64,000 nt of DNA, from positions 248,001 to 312,000 of the forward strand of contig NC_079271.1 in the NCBI RefSeq assembly GCF_947241705.1, given 5' to 3'. The stretch is from Saccharomyces mikatae IFO 1815. Lineage: Eukaryota; Ascomycota; Saccharomycetes; Saccharomycetales; Saccharomycetaceae. Within the stretch, counting starts at the first letter, position 1, and every line of letters begins with the position of its first letter. This document shows positions 1 to 9,138 of the stretch, piece by piece. The notes under the pieces are model-generated. The model was not told the origin of the DNA. It did no database searches and saw nothing but the letters and a program-made list of their open reading frames with translations. Position numbers and translations under genes: made by a program.

Positions 1-25
1 TTGGAATACTCGTATAGAATAGAAT

Positions 26-1516
26 ATGAAAGTACTACAATTCAATCAAGATGCGACATGCTGTGTAGTGGCCGCATCATCGCACCAAATTTCGATTTAT
101 AACTGTGACCCCTTTGGTAAATGCTTTGAAATTGACACTAAGAACTCAAAAAACAGGAATTCAAACAGCAATGATACAGCTACAAACTCAGAATCACAGA
201 ATAATGAGGACAGTATATTGATAAGCAATGGTTCCCGCGATCGCGGTGATATAGAGGATGAGGAAGATAGTGAGGATAATGCCCTCGTTACAGGAAATAT
301 ACTGAAAGAAGGAGAGTTTGTTATTGAGATGCTGTTTTCAACGAGCCTTATTGCAATCGCAGATAGAGGACAAGGTTTAAACAAAGGTAAGAAACTCAAG
401 ATTGTGAACACGAAAAGAAAATCTACCATTTGTGAAATAGTTTTCCCACACGAAATTGTCGATGTGGTTATGAATAGGAAACGAATGTGCGTACTTCTTG
501 AAAGTGACCAAATATTCATCTATGATATATCTTGTATGAAGCCATTAGAAACTATCGATCTTTGGGAAGATCATTACAAGAGGTCACAAGCTAATTCATC
601 CTTAAACGTTTCGAACTCGGGTGCTTTAGAAGGAGACACTGCAAATTTGAACAGAACAGCTAGTAATTTACTATCGAATGCCACGCACAAGGGAGTGAAT
701 GGCTCTAATACCGGTGTGAGAAGTAGAAGAAACTCTTTGAGAAGTAAAATAAGGCCAAGAATGGTTTTAAGTAACGATGATAGAAGTATATTGTGCTTTA
801 CTGCATACAGCTCACCTAAGAAAAATAAGCCCAACACGGAAGCATTATATGATGTGGTAATTTATGACACACTGAACGTGACCCCAATTAACTACTTGAA
901 TTCTGTACATAAGGGAAATGTTGCATGCTTAGCAGTAAGTCATGACGGTAAACTGCTTGCCACAGCATCTGACAAAGGAACCATAATAAGGGTTTTTCAT
1001 ACGGGTGTAGATTCAGATTATATGTCTTCGAGATCATTGTTTAAAGAATTTAGGCGCGGCACCAGATTATGCAATTTATATCAGCTGGCTTTCGATAAGA
1101 GTATGACTATGATTGGATGTGTAGGTGATACAGACACTATTCATATTTTTAAACTTGATGAAGGTTCTAATAGTCTCGTTGGAGATACTTCTAGCAATGG
1201 TCAGTGGAATGAAGAGGAGGAAATACTAGCAGCAAATTCTAACCCCAGTATGAGCACCGCAAAAGAAATATCTCTCTCAAAGCCAAGAATTGCGAATTAT
1301 TTCTCCAAGAAAATAAAATCGTCGATACCAAATCAGAATCTAAGCCGTAATTTTGCTCGTATAACAGTTAATGAATCGAAAAGGTGTTGTTTAGGGTTTC
1401 CCGATGAATTTCCTAATCAAGTTTATGTTGCCTCGGATGATGGAACCTTCAGTATATATAGCATTCCGTCAAGACCTGGTGAGTGTGTTTTGACTAAAAA
1501 TAACAAATTCACGTAG
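26..1516 (+). CDS. ATG21: Atg21, PROPPIN phosphoinositide-binding WD-repeat protein
   Basis: Orthologue of yeast Atg21 (YPL100W), 496 residues, the same length as I recall for S. cerevisiae. The family forms seven-bladed beta-propellers that bind PI3P and PI(3,5)P2. Atg21 acts at the vacuole and phagophore and organises Atg8 lipidation and the Cvt pathway. The diagnostic FRRG lipid-binding motif is at residues 342-345 (KEFRRGTRLC), just after a typical blade (VACLAVSHDGKLLATASDKG). An acidic, Asn/Ser-rich low-complexity loop near residues 45-85 and another near 200-250 are the diverged parts. The start ATG lies only 25 bases inside the window, so its promoter is not visible. The frame is complete. 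Confidence 0.96.
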   Translation: MKVLQFNQDATCCVVAASSHQISIYNCDPFGKCFEIDTKNSKNRNSNSNDTATNSESQNNEDSILISNGSRDRGDIEDEEDSEDNALVTGNILKEGEFVIEMLFSTSLIAIADRGQGLNKGKKLKIVNTKRKSTICEIVFPHEIVDVVMNRKRMCVLLESDQIFIYDISCMKPLETIDLWEDHYKRSQANSSLNVSNSGALEGDTANLNRTASNLLSNATHKGVNGSNTGVRSRRNSLRSKIRPRMVLSNDDRSILCFTAYSSPKKNKPNTEALYDVVIYDTLNVTPINYLNSVHKGNVACLAVSHDGKLLATASDKGTIIRVFHTGVDSDYMSSRSLFKEFRRGTRLCNLYQLAFDKSMTMIGCVGDTDTIHIFKLDEGSNSLVGDTSSNGQWNEEEEILAANSNPSMSTAKEISLSKPRIANYFSKKIKSSIPNQNLSRNFARITVNESKRCCLGFPDEFPNQVYVASDDGTFSIYSIPSRPGECVLTKNNKFT

Positions 1517-1681
1517 TATATATGTGGTTTCATAACTTTAACAGATATCTTACGTATTTCGTCTATGATTTTAGCCAAATGAGGCAGTATTTTTTGACAT
1601 ATTATAAAGCTATGTATGCAGGCAAGGGTATATTTTAGGAAAAGACACACACGAAGCCAACCAGACAATGACGAGGAAACA

Positions 1682-2227
1682 TCACCAAAACCATTTTTCA
1701 TACCAACGCTTCGTACTGACCGATTCAGTGCTTTCTTTTTCTGCATCGTGGGAAATTTTATTTTGACTTATTAATTCATTTAGCTGGTCCTCTAAGGTTT
1801 CTACCTCATTCTTTAACTGATTCTCCCTCTCATCATGTTCTAACTTCCACCAAGTGAAGTGGAGCAGTAAATATACAGAAGATCCCATCAATACGAACAT
1901 CCAAAGAGGTCTAATGAACCTTTTCACAGGGATATCGTGTCCTGATTCTTCCTCTTGAGAAAATTTCTTGAGCATATCTAACTCCTTCTTGATATTCAGC
2001 TCTGTAGTACGCTCATTAATCAAATTGCGTATTAGGTCAGTGTCAACACCATCCAAAGAATTTAAGTTCACTAAGTCCTCTAAACTTTTGATTTCTTTTC
2101 GTGGCGAAGTTGAAGTATATCTTTGCTGGTTATTTAAAAGACTCTTATATTGGCAAACAACGACTTTTGTAGATGATAGTTTGCTCCTGCTCACACAAGT
2201 GACAACATTGAAACTTCTCTTTAACAT
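1682..2227 (-). CDS. INA17: Ina17/Aim43, inner-membrane assembly factor for F1Fo ATP synthase
   Basis: Orthologue of YPL099C (AIM43/INA17), 181 residues. In S. cerevisiae it forms the INA complex with Ina22 and helps join the peripheral stalk to F1 in the mitochondrial inner membrane. The N-terminus ([19 protein letters not shown]) is rich in Arg, Ser and hydrophobics without early acids, as expected for a presequence. A single membrane segment lies near residues 107-126 ([18 protein letters not shown]), followed by a charged, heptad-like helix (about 130-160) that probably forms a coiled coil. It is convergent with ATG21. The identification rests on family resemblance plus synteny. Confidence 0.92.
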   Translation of the reverse strand: MLKRSFNVVTCVSRSKLSSTKVVVCQYKSLLNNQQRYTSTSPRKEIKSLEDLVNLNSLDGVDTDLIRNLINERTTELNIKKELDMLKKFSQEEESGHDIPVKRFIRPLWMFVLMGSSVYLLLHFTWWKLEHDERENQLKNEVETLEDQLNELISQNKISHDAEKESTESVSTKRWYEKWFW

Positions 2228-2549
2228 GGTGTCTATTATATACTCCAGTTTTCAGCTTTTTTTCTTGTAGTTTTCATATGTGGCAGAGTAGGTTAGTGAA
2301 GACTGCATTTTATAATTCTTGCCGTTAGTGACCCCACTAAATAAAAGATGTTGAAGAATATACACATGGCGTGTCATTCACGCATACAAATACACCAATT
2401 AAACAGGTTTTATCATTGTGAATTTTAAATACATGGTATTGAGAGAATTACAAACAGGTGAATAGTTAACTTAAATAAAAGTAGATAAATAAGTAACGGT
2501 GTTTAAGAAACCAAAGAATGAAAGAGGCGTGAGTATGCAAATTTCTCTT
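2228..2549. other. Intergenic: AIM43 promoter and MGR2 3' end
   Basis: AT-rich 322-base stretch between two minus-strand genes. It must hold the AIM43 promoter (right of 2227) and the MGR2 transcript end. I see no RNA gene or element in it. Short open frames here overlap the AIM43 start and lack coding character. Confidence 0.6.
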
Positions 2550-2894
<345 letters not shown>

Positions 2895-3104
2895 TTATTC
2901 TTATGGATTTGGAGATATTGCTCTACTTGCGTGTATATGATTTTCTGTACTGTGCGGTGCTTCCTTTTATGGAGTCTGTTTGCTAATTGTTGGTCATGTT
3001 CGGCACTTTATAAAAGAAAATAAAAAGTGGTTGGCTCATGACGTTAAGAAGGGAGTTCCAGTTTTCAATTTAGCACAGCCGTCTACAGTTAGTCATATTC
3101 AGTT

Positions 3105-4586
3105 ATGCTCGAATTACGAAGCTGTAGATATTTGCTTAACAGTAGTAAAAGGTTCGTCCCTCAAGTAACTTGTCATTACTTAAGAGCGATAGCATGCCAC
3201 AAGGTTCGATTTTATTCTCAAACGGTTAGCCCTTCAGAAGTACGAGAAACATTGAACTCTCAAAGTGAAAATATCCTGGATGAACTGAAACAGAGAGGTT
3301 TAGTATGTCAGGTCTCACAGCCAGAGGTCGCCCTCCAGACGAGGTTAAACAGCGATGACAAGATCAAGCTTTATTGTGGAGTGGATCCCTCTGCTCAGTC
3401 ACTGCATTTGGGAAATCTAGTTCCATTGATGGTTCTGTTACACTTTTATGTAAAAGGTCACGACATTGTGACTGTCATAGGTGGAGCAACAGGAAAAGTT
3501 GGGGACCCTAGCGGGAGGAAGACTGAGAGAGACGTTATGAAGAACGAGATCAGGCAAAACAATGTTACGTCTATATCGCAACAACTGCAAAGGTTTTTTA
3601 GAAACGGATTAGAATATTACAGAAACCGATATGCTCTCACAAGAGATGTTTCTTCTGGAGAGTACACGCCAAGGAACAATTTCAACTGGTGGAAAGATAT
3701 TAAAATGTTAGATTTTTTAGCTGATTTTGGTGGACACATTAGGGTACAGTCAATGTTAGCGAGAGATTCAGTTTCTTCCAGGCTACAAACCAAAAACAGC
3801 CTTGGTTTCAACGAATTTACTTATCAAATTCTACAAGCCTACGATTTTTACCACTTGTACAAGGAAGAAAACGTGACTATACAAGTAGGTGGTAACGACC
3901 AATGGGGAAATATAACAGCAGGAATTGATCTTATAAATAGGATGCAGCCTATACAAAAAAATGGTTTGCCATTTGGCGTCACCGTACCCTTGTTGACAAC
4001 GGCGACAGGAGAGAAGTTTGGGAAAAGTGCTGGAAATGCTGTTTTCATCGACCCTAAAGTAAATACAGCATATGACATTTACCAATTTTTCTTCAACACT
4101 TTGGATGCTGATGTGCCCAAGTTTTTGAAAATGTTCACCTTTTTAGATTCAAATGAAATCAATTCAGTTGTGGAATCGCATGGAAAATCTCCTAATTTAC
4201 GTCACGGTCAAGCTTTCTTAGCTAAAGAGGTAACAGATATGCTATATGGAGTTGGATCTGGTTCGGAATCAGAAGCACTTTCTAATGTTATTTTTGGACG
4301 TTATGACGAAACCTTATCTGCTAGCAAGTTAATTGAACTGTGCGAAAAGGCTCGAATTTTGCAACATGCTAATAGGAAGGATGACCTAATCAAATTAATT
4401 TGTAAATTAATAGACTGTTCGGTATCAGAAGCCAGGAGAAAAATCTCCCAAGGAAGTGTTTATTTACATTATTCGAGAACTAAAGTTAACGAGAACATTT
4501 CTAATTTGGCTCCGTTCTTAATAGATGATCGAGTATTGATAATGAGAATAGGAAAGCAGAGATGTTTCATAATAGAAATGCCTTAG
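3105..4586 (+). CDS. MSY1: Mitochondrial tyrosyl-tRNA synthetase
   Basis: Orthologue of YPL097W, 493 residues. It charges mitochondrial tRNA-Tyr with tyrosine. Class I synthetase signatures are present: HLGN at residues 101-104 (the HIGH box) and KFGKS at 304-308 (the KMSKS loop). The tyrosine-pocket region YQILQAYDFYHLYKE and the GGNDQWGNI motif are also clear. The C-terminal 70 residues (SEARRKISQGSVYLH...) form an S4-like RNA-binding domain, as in bacterial TyrRS. The first 35 residues (MLELRSCRYLLNSSKRFVPQ) are basic and non-acidic, consistent with a presequence. This start is used because the next in-frame Met lies inside the catalytic core. Confidence 0.96.
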   Translation: MLELRSCRYLLNSSKRFVPQVTCHYLRAIACHKVRFYSQTVSPSEVRETLNSQSENILDELKQRGLVCQVSQPEVALQTRLNSDDKIKLYCGVDPSAQSLHLGNLVPLMVLLHFYVKGHDIVTVIGGATGKVGDPSGRKTERDVMKNEIRQNNVTSISQQLQRFFRNGLEYYRNRYALTRDVSSGEYTPRNNFNWWKDIKMLDFLADFGGHIRVQSMLARDSVSSRLQTKNSLGFNEFTYQILQAYDFYHLYKEENVTIQVGGNDQWGNITAGIDLINRMQPIQKNGLPFGVTVPLLTTATGEKFGKSAGNAVFIDPKVNTAYDIYQFFFNTLDADVPKFLKMFTFLDSNEINSVVESHGKSPNLRHGQAFLAKEVTDMLYGVGSGSESEALSNVIFGRYDETLSASKLIELCEKARILQHANRKDDLIKLICKLIDCSVSEARRKISQGSVYLHYSRTKVNENISNLAPFLIDDRVLIMRIGKQRCFIIEMP

Positions 4587-4684
4587 AAAGAATAATATAA
4601 GGTGCGTGTATAAATAAATAGACTTATGTATGATGACGCTACACCATATCATCACCAGGAACTTGTAAATAAGGTTATAAACGA

Positions 4685-4891
4685 TTATTCATCTTTACTG
4701 CTTGCAAACATTTCACTATCGCACCAGGATATGAGTGCCCATAACCAGAGGGTCGCAGGACATAGCAGTATCACACACCAATAGTACAGTAAAGATTCAC
4801 TGTTGCGCAACCAATAAAATGTGGCAAAACTAATTAGGAGTACCGAGTAAGTAAACCCTAAAACCAAGAATCCTAGGTTACGTGTTCTCAT
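4685..4891 (-). CDS. ERI1: Eri1, small ER membrane regulator of GPI-GlcNAc transferase
   Basis: A 68-residue protein beginning MRTRNLGFLVLGFTYSVLLI, matching YPL096C-A in length. In S. cerevisiae Eri1 is an ER subunit of the GPI-N-acetylglucosaminyltransferase complex and links it to Ras2. Two hydrophobic segments (about residues 7-25 and 32-53) flank a short polar turn (LRNSES). The open frame continues 28 codons upstream to another ATG (4975). I chose the internal Met because it gives the family length and places the membrane segments at the N-terminus. Its partner gene GPI2 lies 44 kb away in this window. The promoter is shared with PNG1. Confidence 0.88.
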   Translation of the reverse strand: MRTRNLGFLVLGFTYSVLLISFATFYWLRNSESLLYYWCVILLCPATLWLWALISWCDSEMFASSKDE

Positions 4892-5082
4892 GTGTTTATG
4901 AATTTGTCGCCATATAAATGAGATAGCCTTGTTGTTAACTTTCAAGTGTTCTTGTGCAGGATTGACATTTTGCAACTATATGCAAGGTATTCTTCTCTGT
5001 ATGTAGCGCAGAAAAAAGGATGCGTTGAGTAAAGATATGGAAAGAATAAAACAGCATAAACAAGTCAAGAGATAGAGCAGGA

Positions 5083-6174
5083 ATGCAACAGATATCCAAG
5101 AAAAAAAATATCGATTTCGATTCAATAGCCAATATGTTGTTGATAAAATATAAAGATTTCATACTTTCAAAATTCAAGAAAGCTGTACCTGTAGAGAATA
5201 TGAAGTTTCAGAACTTGATTCATTCGAACCAATTCGCACAAGGACTATTGGGGCAGAGTCAAAATCTTTGTACAGTTTATGATAATCCGACATGGCATTC
5301 TATAGTGTTGGAGACATTAGATCTTGATCTTATCTATAAAAACGTTGACGATGAAGTTGCTAAAGATGAGCATGCAGAGGGGGAAAGCGCATACACAGAT
5401 TACCTAGTAAAAGAATTGCTTCGCTACTTCAAACAAGATTTTTTCAAATGGTGCAACAAGCCAGATTGTCAGCATTGTGGCCAGAACACTTCAGAAAATA
5501 TGACATTTGTGAGCACTCAAGGGCCCAATGAAGAAGAATCTAAATTCAATTGTGGAACTGTTGAAGTCTATAAATGCAACCAATGTGCTAACATCACTAG
5601 ATTTCCTCGTTATAACGACCCAATTAAGTTACTACAGACAAGAAACGGTAGGTGTGGTGAATGGTGCAACCTATTCACTTTAATTTTGAAATCATTCGGA
5701 CTAGATGTTCGCTACATCTGGAATAGAGAAGATCATGTTTGGTGTGAATACTTTTCATCACATTTGAATAGATGGATTCACATTGACTCTTGTGAGCAGT
5801 CATTTGATCAACCATTCATTTATTCAGTTAACTGGAATAAGAAAATGAGTTACTGTATTGCATTCGGTAAAGATGGTGTTGTTGACGTTAGCAAACGATA
5901 TATCCTTCAGAATGAGCTACCCAGAGATCAAATTAAGGAAGAAGATCTAAAATTTCTGTGTCAATATATAACTAAAAAGTTAAGGTCTTCGTCGAATGAT
6001 GACGAGATATTCCAACTGGCATGTCGTGATGAGCAGGAACAGATAGAATTCATCAAAGGAAGAGTGCAGGAAACAGAAACAAAAAATAGTGCTGCTGCTT
6101 CAAAGACATCTAATCTTGGTAGAAAAAGTGGATCGGTAGACTGGAAGGCACAACGGGGGGAAGACGGTAAATAG
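5083..6174 (+). CDS. PNG1: Peptide:N-glycanase, cytosolic deglycosylating enzyme
   Basis: Orthologue of YPL096W, 363 residues as in S. cerevisiae. It removes N-glycans from misfolded glycoproteins in ER-associated degradation. The transglutaminase-like catalytic triad is intact: Cys191 (NGRCGEWC), His218 (EDHVW) and Asp235 (WIHIDSC). Two CxxC pairs that hold zinc are visible (CQHCG near 130 and CNQCA near 166). The C-terminal tail is Ser/Lys rich and probably disordered. It is convergent with EEB1, with only about 50 bases between the stop codons, so the two transcripts probably overlap. Confidence 0.97.
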   Translation: MQQISKKKNIDFDSIANMLLIKYKDFILSKFKKAVPVENMKFQNLIHSNQFAQGLLGQSQNLCTVYDNPTWHSIVLETLDLDLIYKNVDDEVAKDEHAEGESAYTDYLVKELLRYFKQDFFKWCNKPDCQHCGQNTSENMTFVSTQGPNEEESKFNCGTVEVYKCNQCANITRFPRYNDPIKLLQTRNGRCGEWCNLFTLILKSFGLDVRYIWNREDHVWCEYFSSHLNRWIHIDSCEQSFDQPFIYSVNWNKKMSYCIAFGKDGVVDVSKRYILQNELPRDQIKEEDLKFLCQYITKKLRSSSNDDEIFQLACRDEQEQIEFIKGRVQETETKNSAAASKTSNLGRKSGSVDWKAQRGEDGK

Positions 6175-6226
6175 AAACAAAAATAACAGATTATTATATT
6201 TAAGGAATTTTATCTAAGAACACTTT

Positions 6227-7597
6227 TTATAAAACAAGCACATCAAAGCTGCACAAAAACTCAGCAGCTTGCTTAGTTAACCAAGAATTGTTTTCTTTAT
6301 CGAGATAAGCCAAATGGCCGCCCAAATCAGTCTCACATAATAGTACACAAGGATTTTCTTTGGCTTGTTTGTATGGAATGACGTTTTCGCCGGTAATTGG
6401 ATCATCCGTTGCATTAATTATCAAGGTTGGAATTTTGATGTTAGGCAATCTATTTATCGAGCTTGCCTTTCTATAGTATGTTAAGCCGTCCGGCAAGCCC
6501 ATCGACGGGGCGGTAAAAAGACTATCAAATTCCAATATGTCTGTAAATTTTTCAGCCTTCTGCAGATTTTTCTTAGTATATGTATAAAAGACTGGTTCCT
6601 CAACCGTTGGTTTTTTTGGAACTTCGAAGTTTTCGGGTACCTGTAGCTCATTCATATTAACTTTGACCGTTCTCGTCAAAAACTGCGTTAATGTTCTGGA
6701 AAAAATATGATTGGACCACCAATCATGAGCCAACTTGTCCCAAGTGTGTACAAAATCCCAAGGATTTGAGAGGGCAACCGCAGCATTCAGTGGACAGTTA
6801 TCTCCTTCTTCACCCAAATAGTTTGTTAGCGTAGCAGCTCCAAATGATGTTCCCACTGCATATAATTTCCTTTGAGGAAATAAGGCTCTTTGGTGGTTCA
6901 GAAACTCTCTCACATCACCTGTATGTAGTGCGGTAAAAATCCTACGAGTGGTCACCTTGGATCTTGAGCAACCTCTAGCATTGAGGACCACAACTTGGAA
7001 TTTGCCGTCACCGATTTTTGATAGATCTTCGGATAAAGCCCTGATGAGAGGTTCATGACTCCCGCCAGCAAGGCCATGAAGCACCACTACTAATGGATAA
7101 GAGTCGCCCTTAGAATGGCATTTTTCAAGTTCTTCGGAGGATAAATGCCTAGTTCTAGGATGGAGACGAGGCCAATCTTTTGGATGGGTAATCTTTTCAA
7201 CGCTTGAGAATAACTTCTCATCAAAAGTTGCTTGTTCAGAATTGAAGGAATAAGTTTTCTCCCATTCAGGCATGACCCAATCAGCAGTGCAAACTCCTCC
7301 ATCTGAAAACTTTACTATTTCTCTGCCATAAAATACCTGAAATTTTTTGGAAAAATCACCGCCTGACATGTAGAGTGTCTGTAAATAACCAGTGAAAAGC
7401 AGACTGTTTAGCCTAAAATTTGCACCATCCTTTAGCGTGGGCACGTGCTTCGTTACAAATTCATGAAGCGGAATCTGGCACTTGGAGTCTCTGAAAGCCA
7501 AAGCCTTAGTTCCCTTCTCTCCTAGCACATGTTTAACAGTTCCGTTATAGCCCCAGTGAGTTGGAGTGATAGTTGGATAGTAACCCGAGCGAAACAT
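6227..7597 (-). CDS. EEB1: Eeb1, medium-chain fatty acid ethyl ester synthase/esterase
   Basis: Orthologue of YPL095C, 456 residues as in S. cerevisiae. It makes ethyl esters (aroma compounds) from ethanol and medium-chain acyl-CoA and can also hydrolyse them; Eht1 is the paralogue. It is an alpha/beta hydrolase of the YheT/AB-hydrolase-4 type: oxyanion region [12 protein letters not shown] (about 171-182), nucleophile elbow AVGTSFGAA with Ser251, catalytic acid in INATDDP (Asp398 or Asp399) and His428 in GGHLAYLD. All three catalytic positions are filled. The 386-base upstream region serves EEB1 alone, since SEC62 is also on the minus strand. Confidence 0.94.
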   Translation of the reverse strand: MFRSGYYPTITPTHWGYNGTVKHVLGEKGTKALAFRDSKCQIPLHEFVTKHVPTLKDGANFRLNSLLFTGYLQTLYMSGGDFSKKFQVFYGREIVKFSDGGVCTADWVMPEWEKTYSFNSEQATFDEKLFSSVEKITHPKDWPRLHPRTRHLSSEELEKCHSKGDSYPLVVVLHGLAGGSHEPLIRALSEDLSKIGDGKFQVVVLNARGCSRSKVTTRRIFTALHTGDVREFLNHQRALFPQRKLYAVGTSFGAATLTNYLGEEGDNCPLNAAVALSNPWDFVHTWDKLAHDWWSNHIFSRTLTQFLTRTVKVNMNELQVPENFEVPKKPTVEEPVFYTYTKKNLQKAEKFTDILEFDSLFTAPSMGLPDGLTYYRKASSINRLPNIKIPTLIINATDDPITGENVIPYKQAKENPCVLLCETDLGGHLAYLDKENNSWLTKQAAEFLCSFDVLVL

Positions 7598-7983
7598 TTT
7601 ATTTAGCTGTTGTGAAAATAAATGGTATCTTGGTTTTTTTGTAGACTTTTAGAACGATGACAAGCTCAGTAGGCAACCAATTTGCGGATCCTTTTATATA
7701 ATCAGCTTCTATATGCAAGTGTCAGCAAATGGCTTCTATATAGAGACCTTTCGGTGGCAGAATATTAAAGCCGATCGGATTTTGAGTGACAATAGCCGTT
7801 AATTATGTGGTGTGTGGAATGTATCTTTTAGCAGGAGCGATAATCTTCAAATCTAAAACTATTCACTATAAGCGATGTAAAGCAGGTAGGTGGTTGCCTC
7901 GAAGTCTTGTACATGTGTACATGTCATGAGAAGGTTACAATATAGAAAGTTTACAGAGCAGAGCTATATAGAACAGAGGAGTT
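7598..7983. promoter_or_regulatory. EEB1 promoter and SEC62 3' region
   Basis: A 386-base AT-rich stretch. Two small symmetric signals stand out: an 8-base palindrome CCGATCGG at 7771-7778, which resembles paired CGG half-sites used by zinc-cluster activators, and a tandem TGTACATG doublet near 7910-7925. No known factor can be assigned with confidence. Confidence 0.4.
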
Positions 7984-8817
7984 TTAGTTTTGTTCGGATT
8001 TTTCACTGACAACCTCATTGATAGTTTTTTTCTTATTGCTTTCCCTCTTGGCTTGTTTTTTCTTCATTCTTTTCAGCTTCTTTTTGTAGCTGTAGGTATC
8101 CTTCTCACCGAAGCCATAAAATGGCTTGAAACTCTCTAACACACCACAGTCTTCGAACAGGTTGGGGAAGATCCAGAACCCGCCAACATCTCTATAGATA
8201 ACTAATGATAAAACGTATAGGATCAATCTTAAGATAGCGACAGCGAAGAAGCCTGCCAAGATGCCAAAGGCACCCAGAGACACGTAATAGGAGCCGCGTC
8301 TCATGGACCGTGGCCACAATGGGTAGCATACGAGCGCCAATATGATGGATACGACACCAATAACGATCAAGTAATCCATATAGGTCTTGGCGTTGTAATT
8401 CCAGACAAAATACTCATCAGCCTCCAATTGAGCCTTGTTTGAAACAATTAGATGCGGAAAGTCCTTACTTGGCTTCAACCCATGCTCTTTGCATTCTTGA
8501 CTATGCAATTTTTTCACAGGGATCACCATCTGTGCCTTTATGAGTTGAATGAAGATTTCACGTGACTTAAGTTGGTCTTCGATCTTGGTGGAAGGCATAA
8601 CTGGGTACACCTCTGGTTGTCTTGAAGATTTGTTGGCATACTCCTCGGAATGTAGTGCCCTAACGAATCTCTTGTAACGAAAGAAGTCCGTCTGTTTAGC
8701 CTGGAACAATCCCTGCCTCTGCTTTAAGTCTTTATGATTGCGTAAAAGACTTGCGATGGCAGTCGCAGACCCATTGATACTGGCTCTTGAATTGCTACCT
8801 GGATCTACAGTTGACAT
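7984..8817 (-). CDS. SEC62: Sec62, subunit of the post-translational ER translocon
   Basis: Orthologue of YPL094C. It belongs to the Sec63 complex that feeds post-translational substrates to Sec61. With the start at [14 protein letters not shown] the protein is 277 residues, close to the family length. The frame is open 29 codons further upstream to another ATG (8904), but that extension runs into the divergent NOG1 promoter and lacks family similarity. Two close membrane segments ([22 protein letters not shown], and a second ending [13 protein letters not shown]) sit in the middle. The N-terminal cytosolic domain is basic, and the C-terminal tail is strongly Lys-rich ([20 protein letters not shown]). 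Confidence 0.94.
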   Translation of the reverse strand: MSTVDPGSNSRASINGSATAIASLLRNHKDLKQRQGLFQAKQTDFFRYKRFVRALHSEEYANKSSRQPEVYPVMPSTKIEDQLKSREIFIQLIKAQMVIPVKKLHSQECKEHGLKPSKDFPHLIVSNKAQLEADEYFVWNYNAKTYMDYLIVIGVVSIILALVCYPLWPRSMRRGSYYVSLGAFGILAGFFAVAILRLILYVLSLVIYRDVGGFWIFPNLFEDCGVLESFKPFYGFGEKDTYSYKKKLKRMKKKQAKRESNKKKTINEVVSEKSEQN

Positions 8818-8995
8818 GTTTCTCGTGCGTTTGCCTGGTTGCCATGTAGTATTCAACTGCAACTGGCAAAAGCCCACTCTTCTCCTTCTTGATATGTATG
8901 CCAATATTGGGAAAACGACACGTTTATACCGTCGTACACGATCTCCCTCTTCTTTCTTTTTTCCAACTGAGAAAGAAGGAAAAGTTTTTTCCGCA

Positions 8996-9019
8996 GCTCA
9001 TCGCAAAGAAAATTTTTCA
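8996..9019 (+). promoter_or_regulatory. PAC and RRPE elements of the NOG1 promoter
   Basis: GCTCATCGC at 8996-9004 is a PAC element. AAAATTTTTCA at 9009-9019 is a perfect RRPE. The pair, a few bases apart and about 120 bases before the NOG1 start, is the classic signature of the yeast ribosome-biogenesis regulon (Dot6/Tod6 at PAC, Stb3 at RRPE). It lies in the divergent SEC62-NOG1 region, but its function fits NOG1. Confidence 0.85.
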
Positions 9020-9138
9020 CTCTTATACTACCTCATCTAAATCAATATAAAGAATAGTTTCTAGTTGAAGAGTTGTAGTATTTCTAGCAAAAGAAGTGTA
9101 CCCTCCAAAAACAAACACATCTCTCCTCTATACCGAAG

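Noticed and set aside
1-25. TTGGAATA at the window edge, like the start of a Ty delta repeat
   Set aside because: Only a few bases match and the rest is the ATG21 leader. No other LTR feature is seen anywhere in the window.
8818-8904. N-terminal 29-codon extension of SEC62
   Set aside because: It runs into the NOG1 promoter and is not part of the family sequence. The internal ATG gives the usual length.
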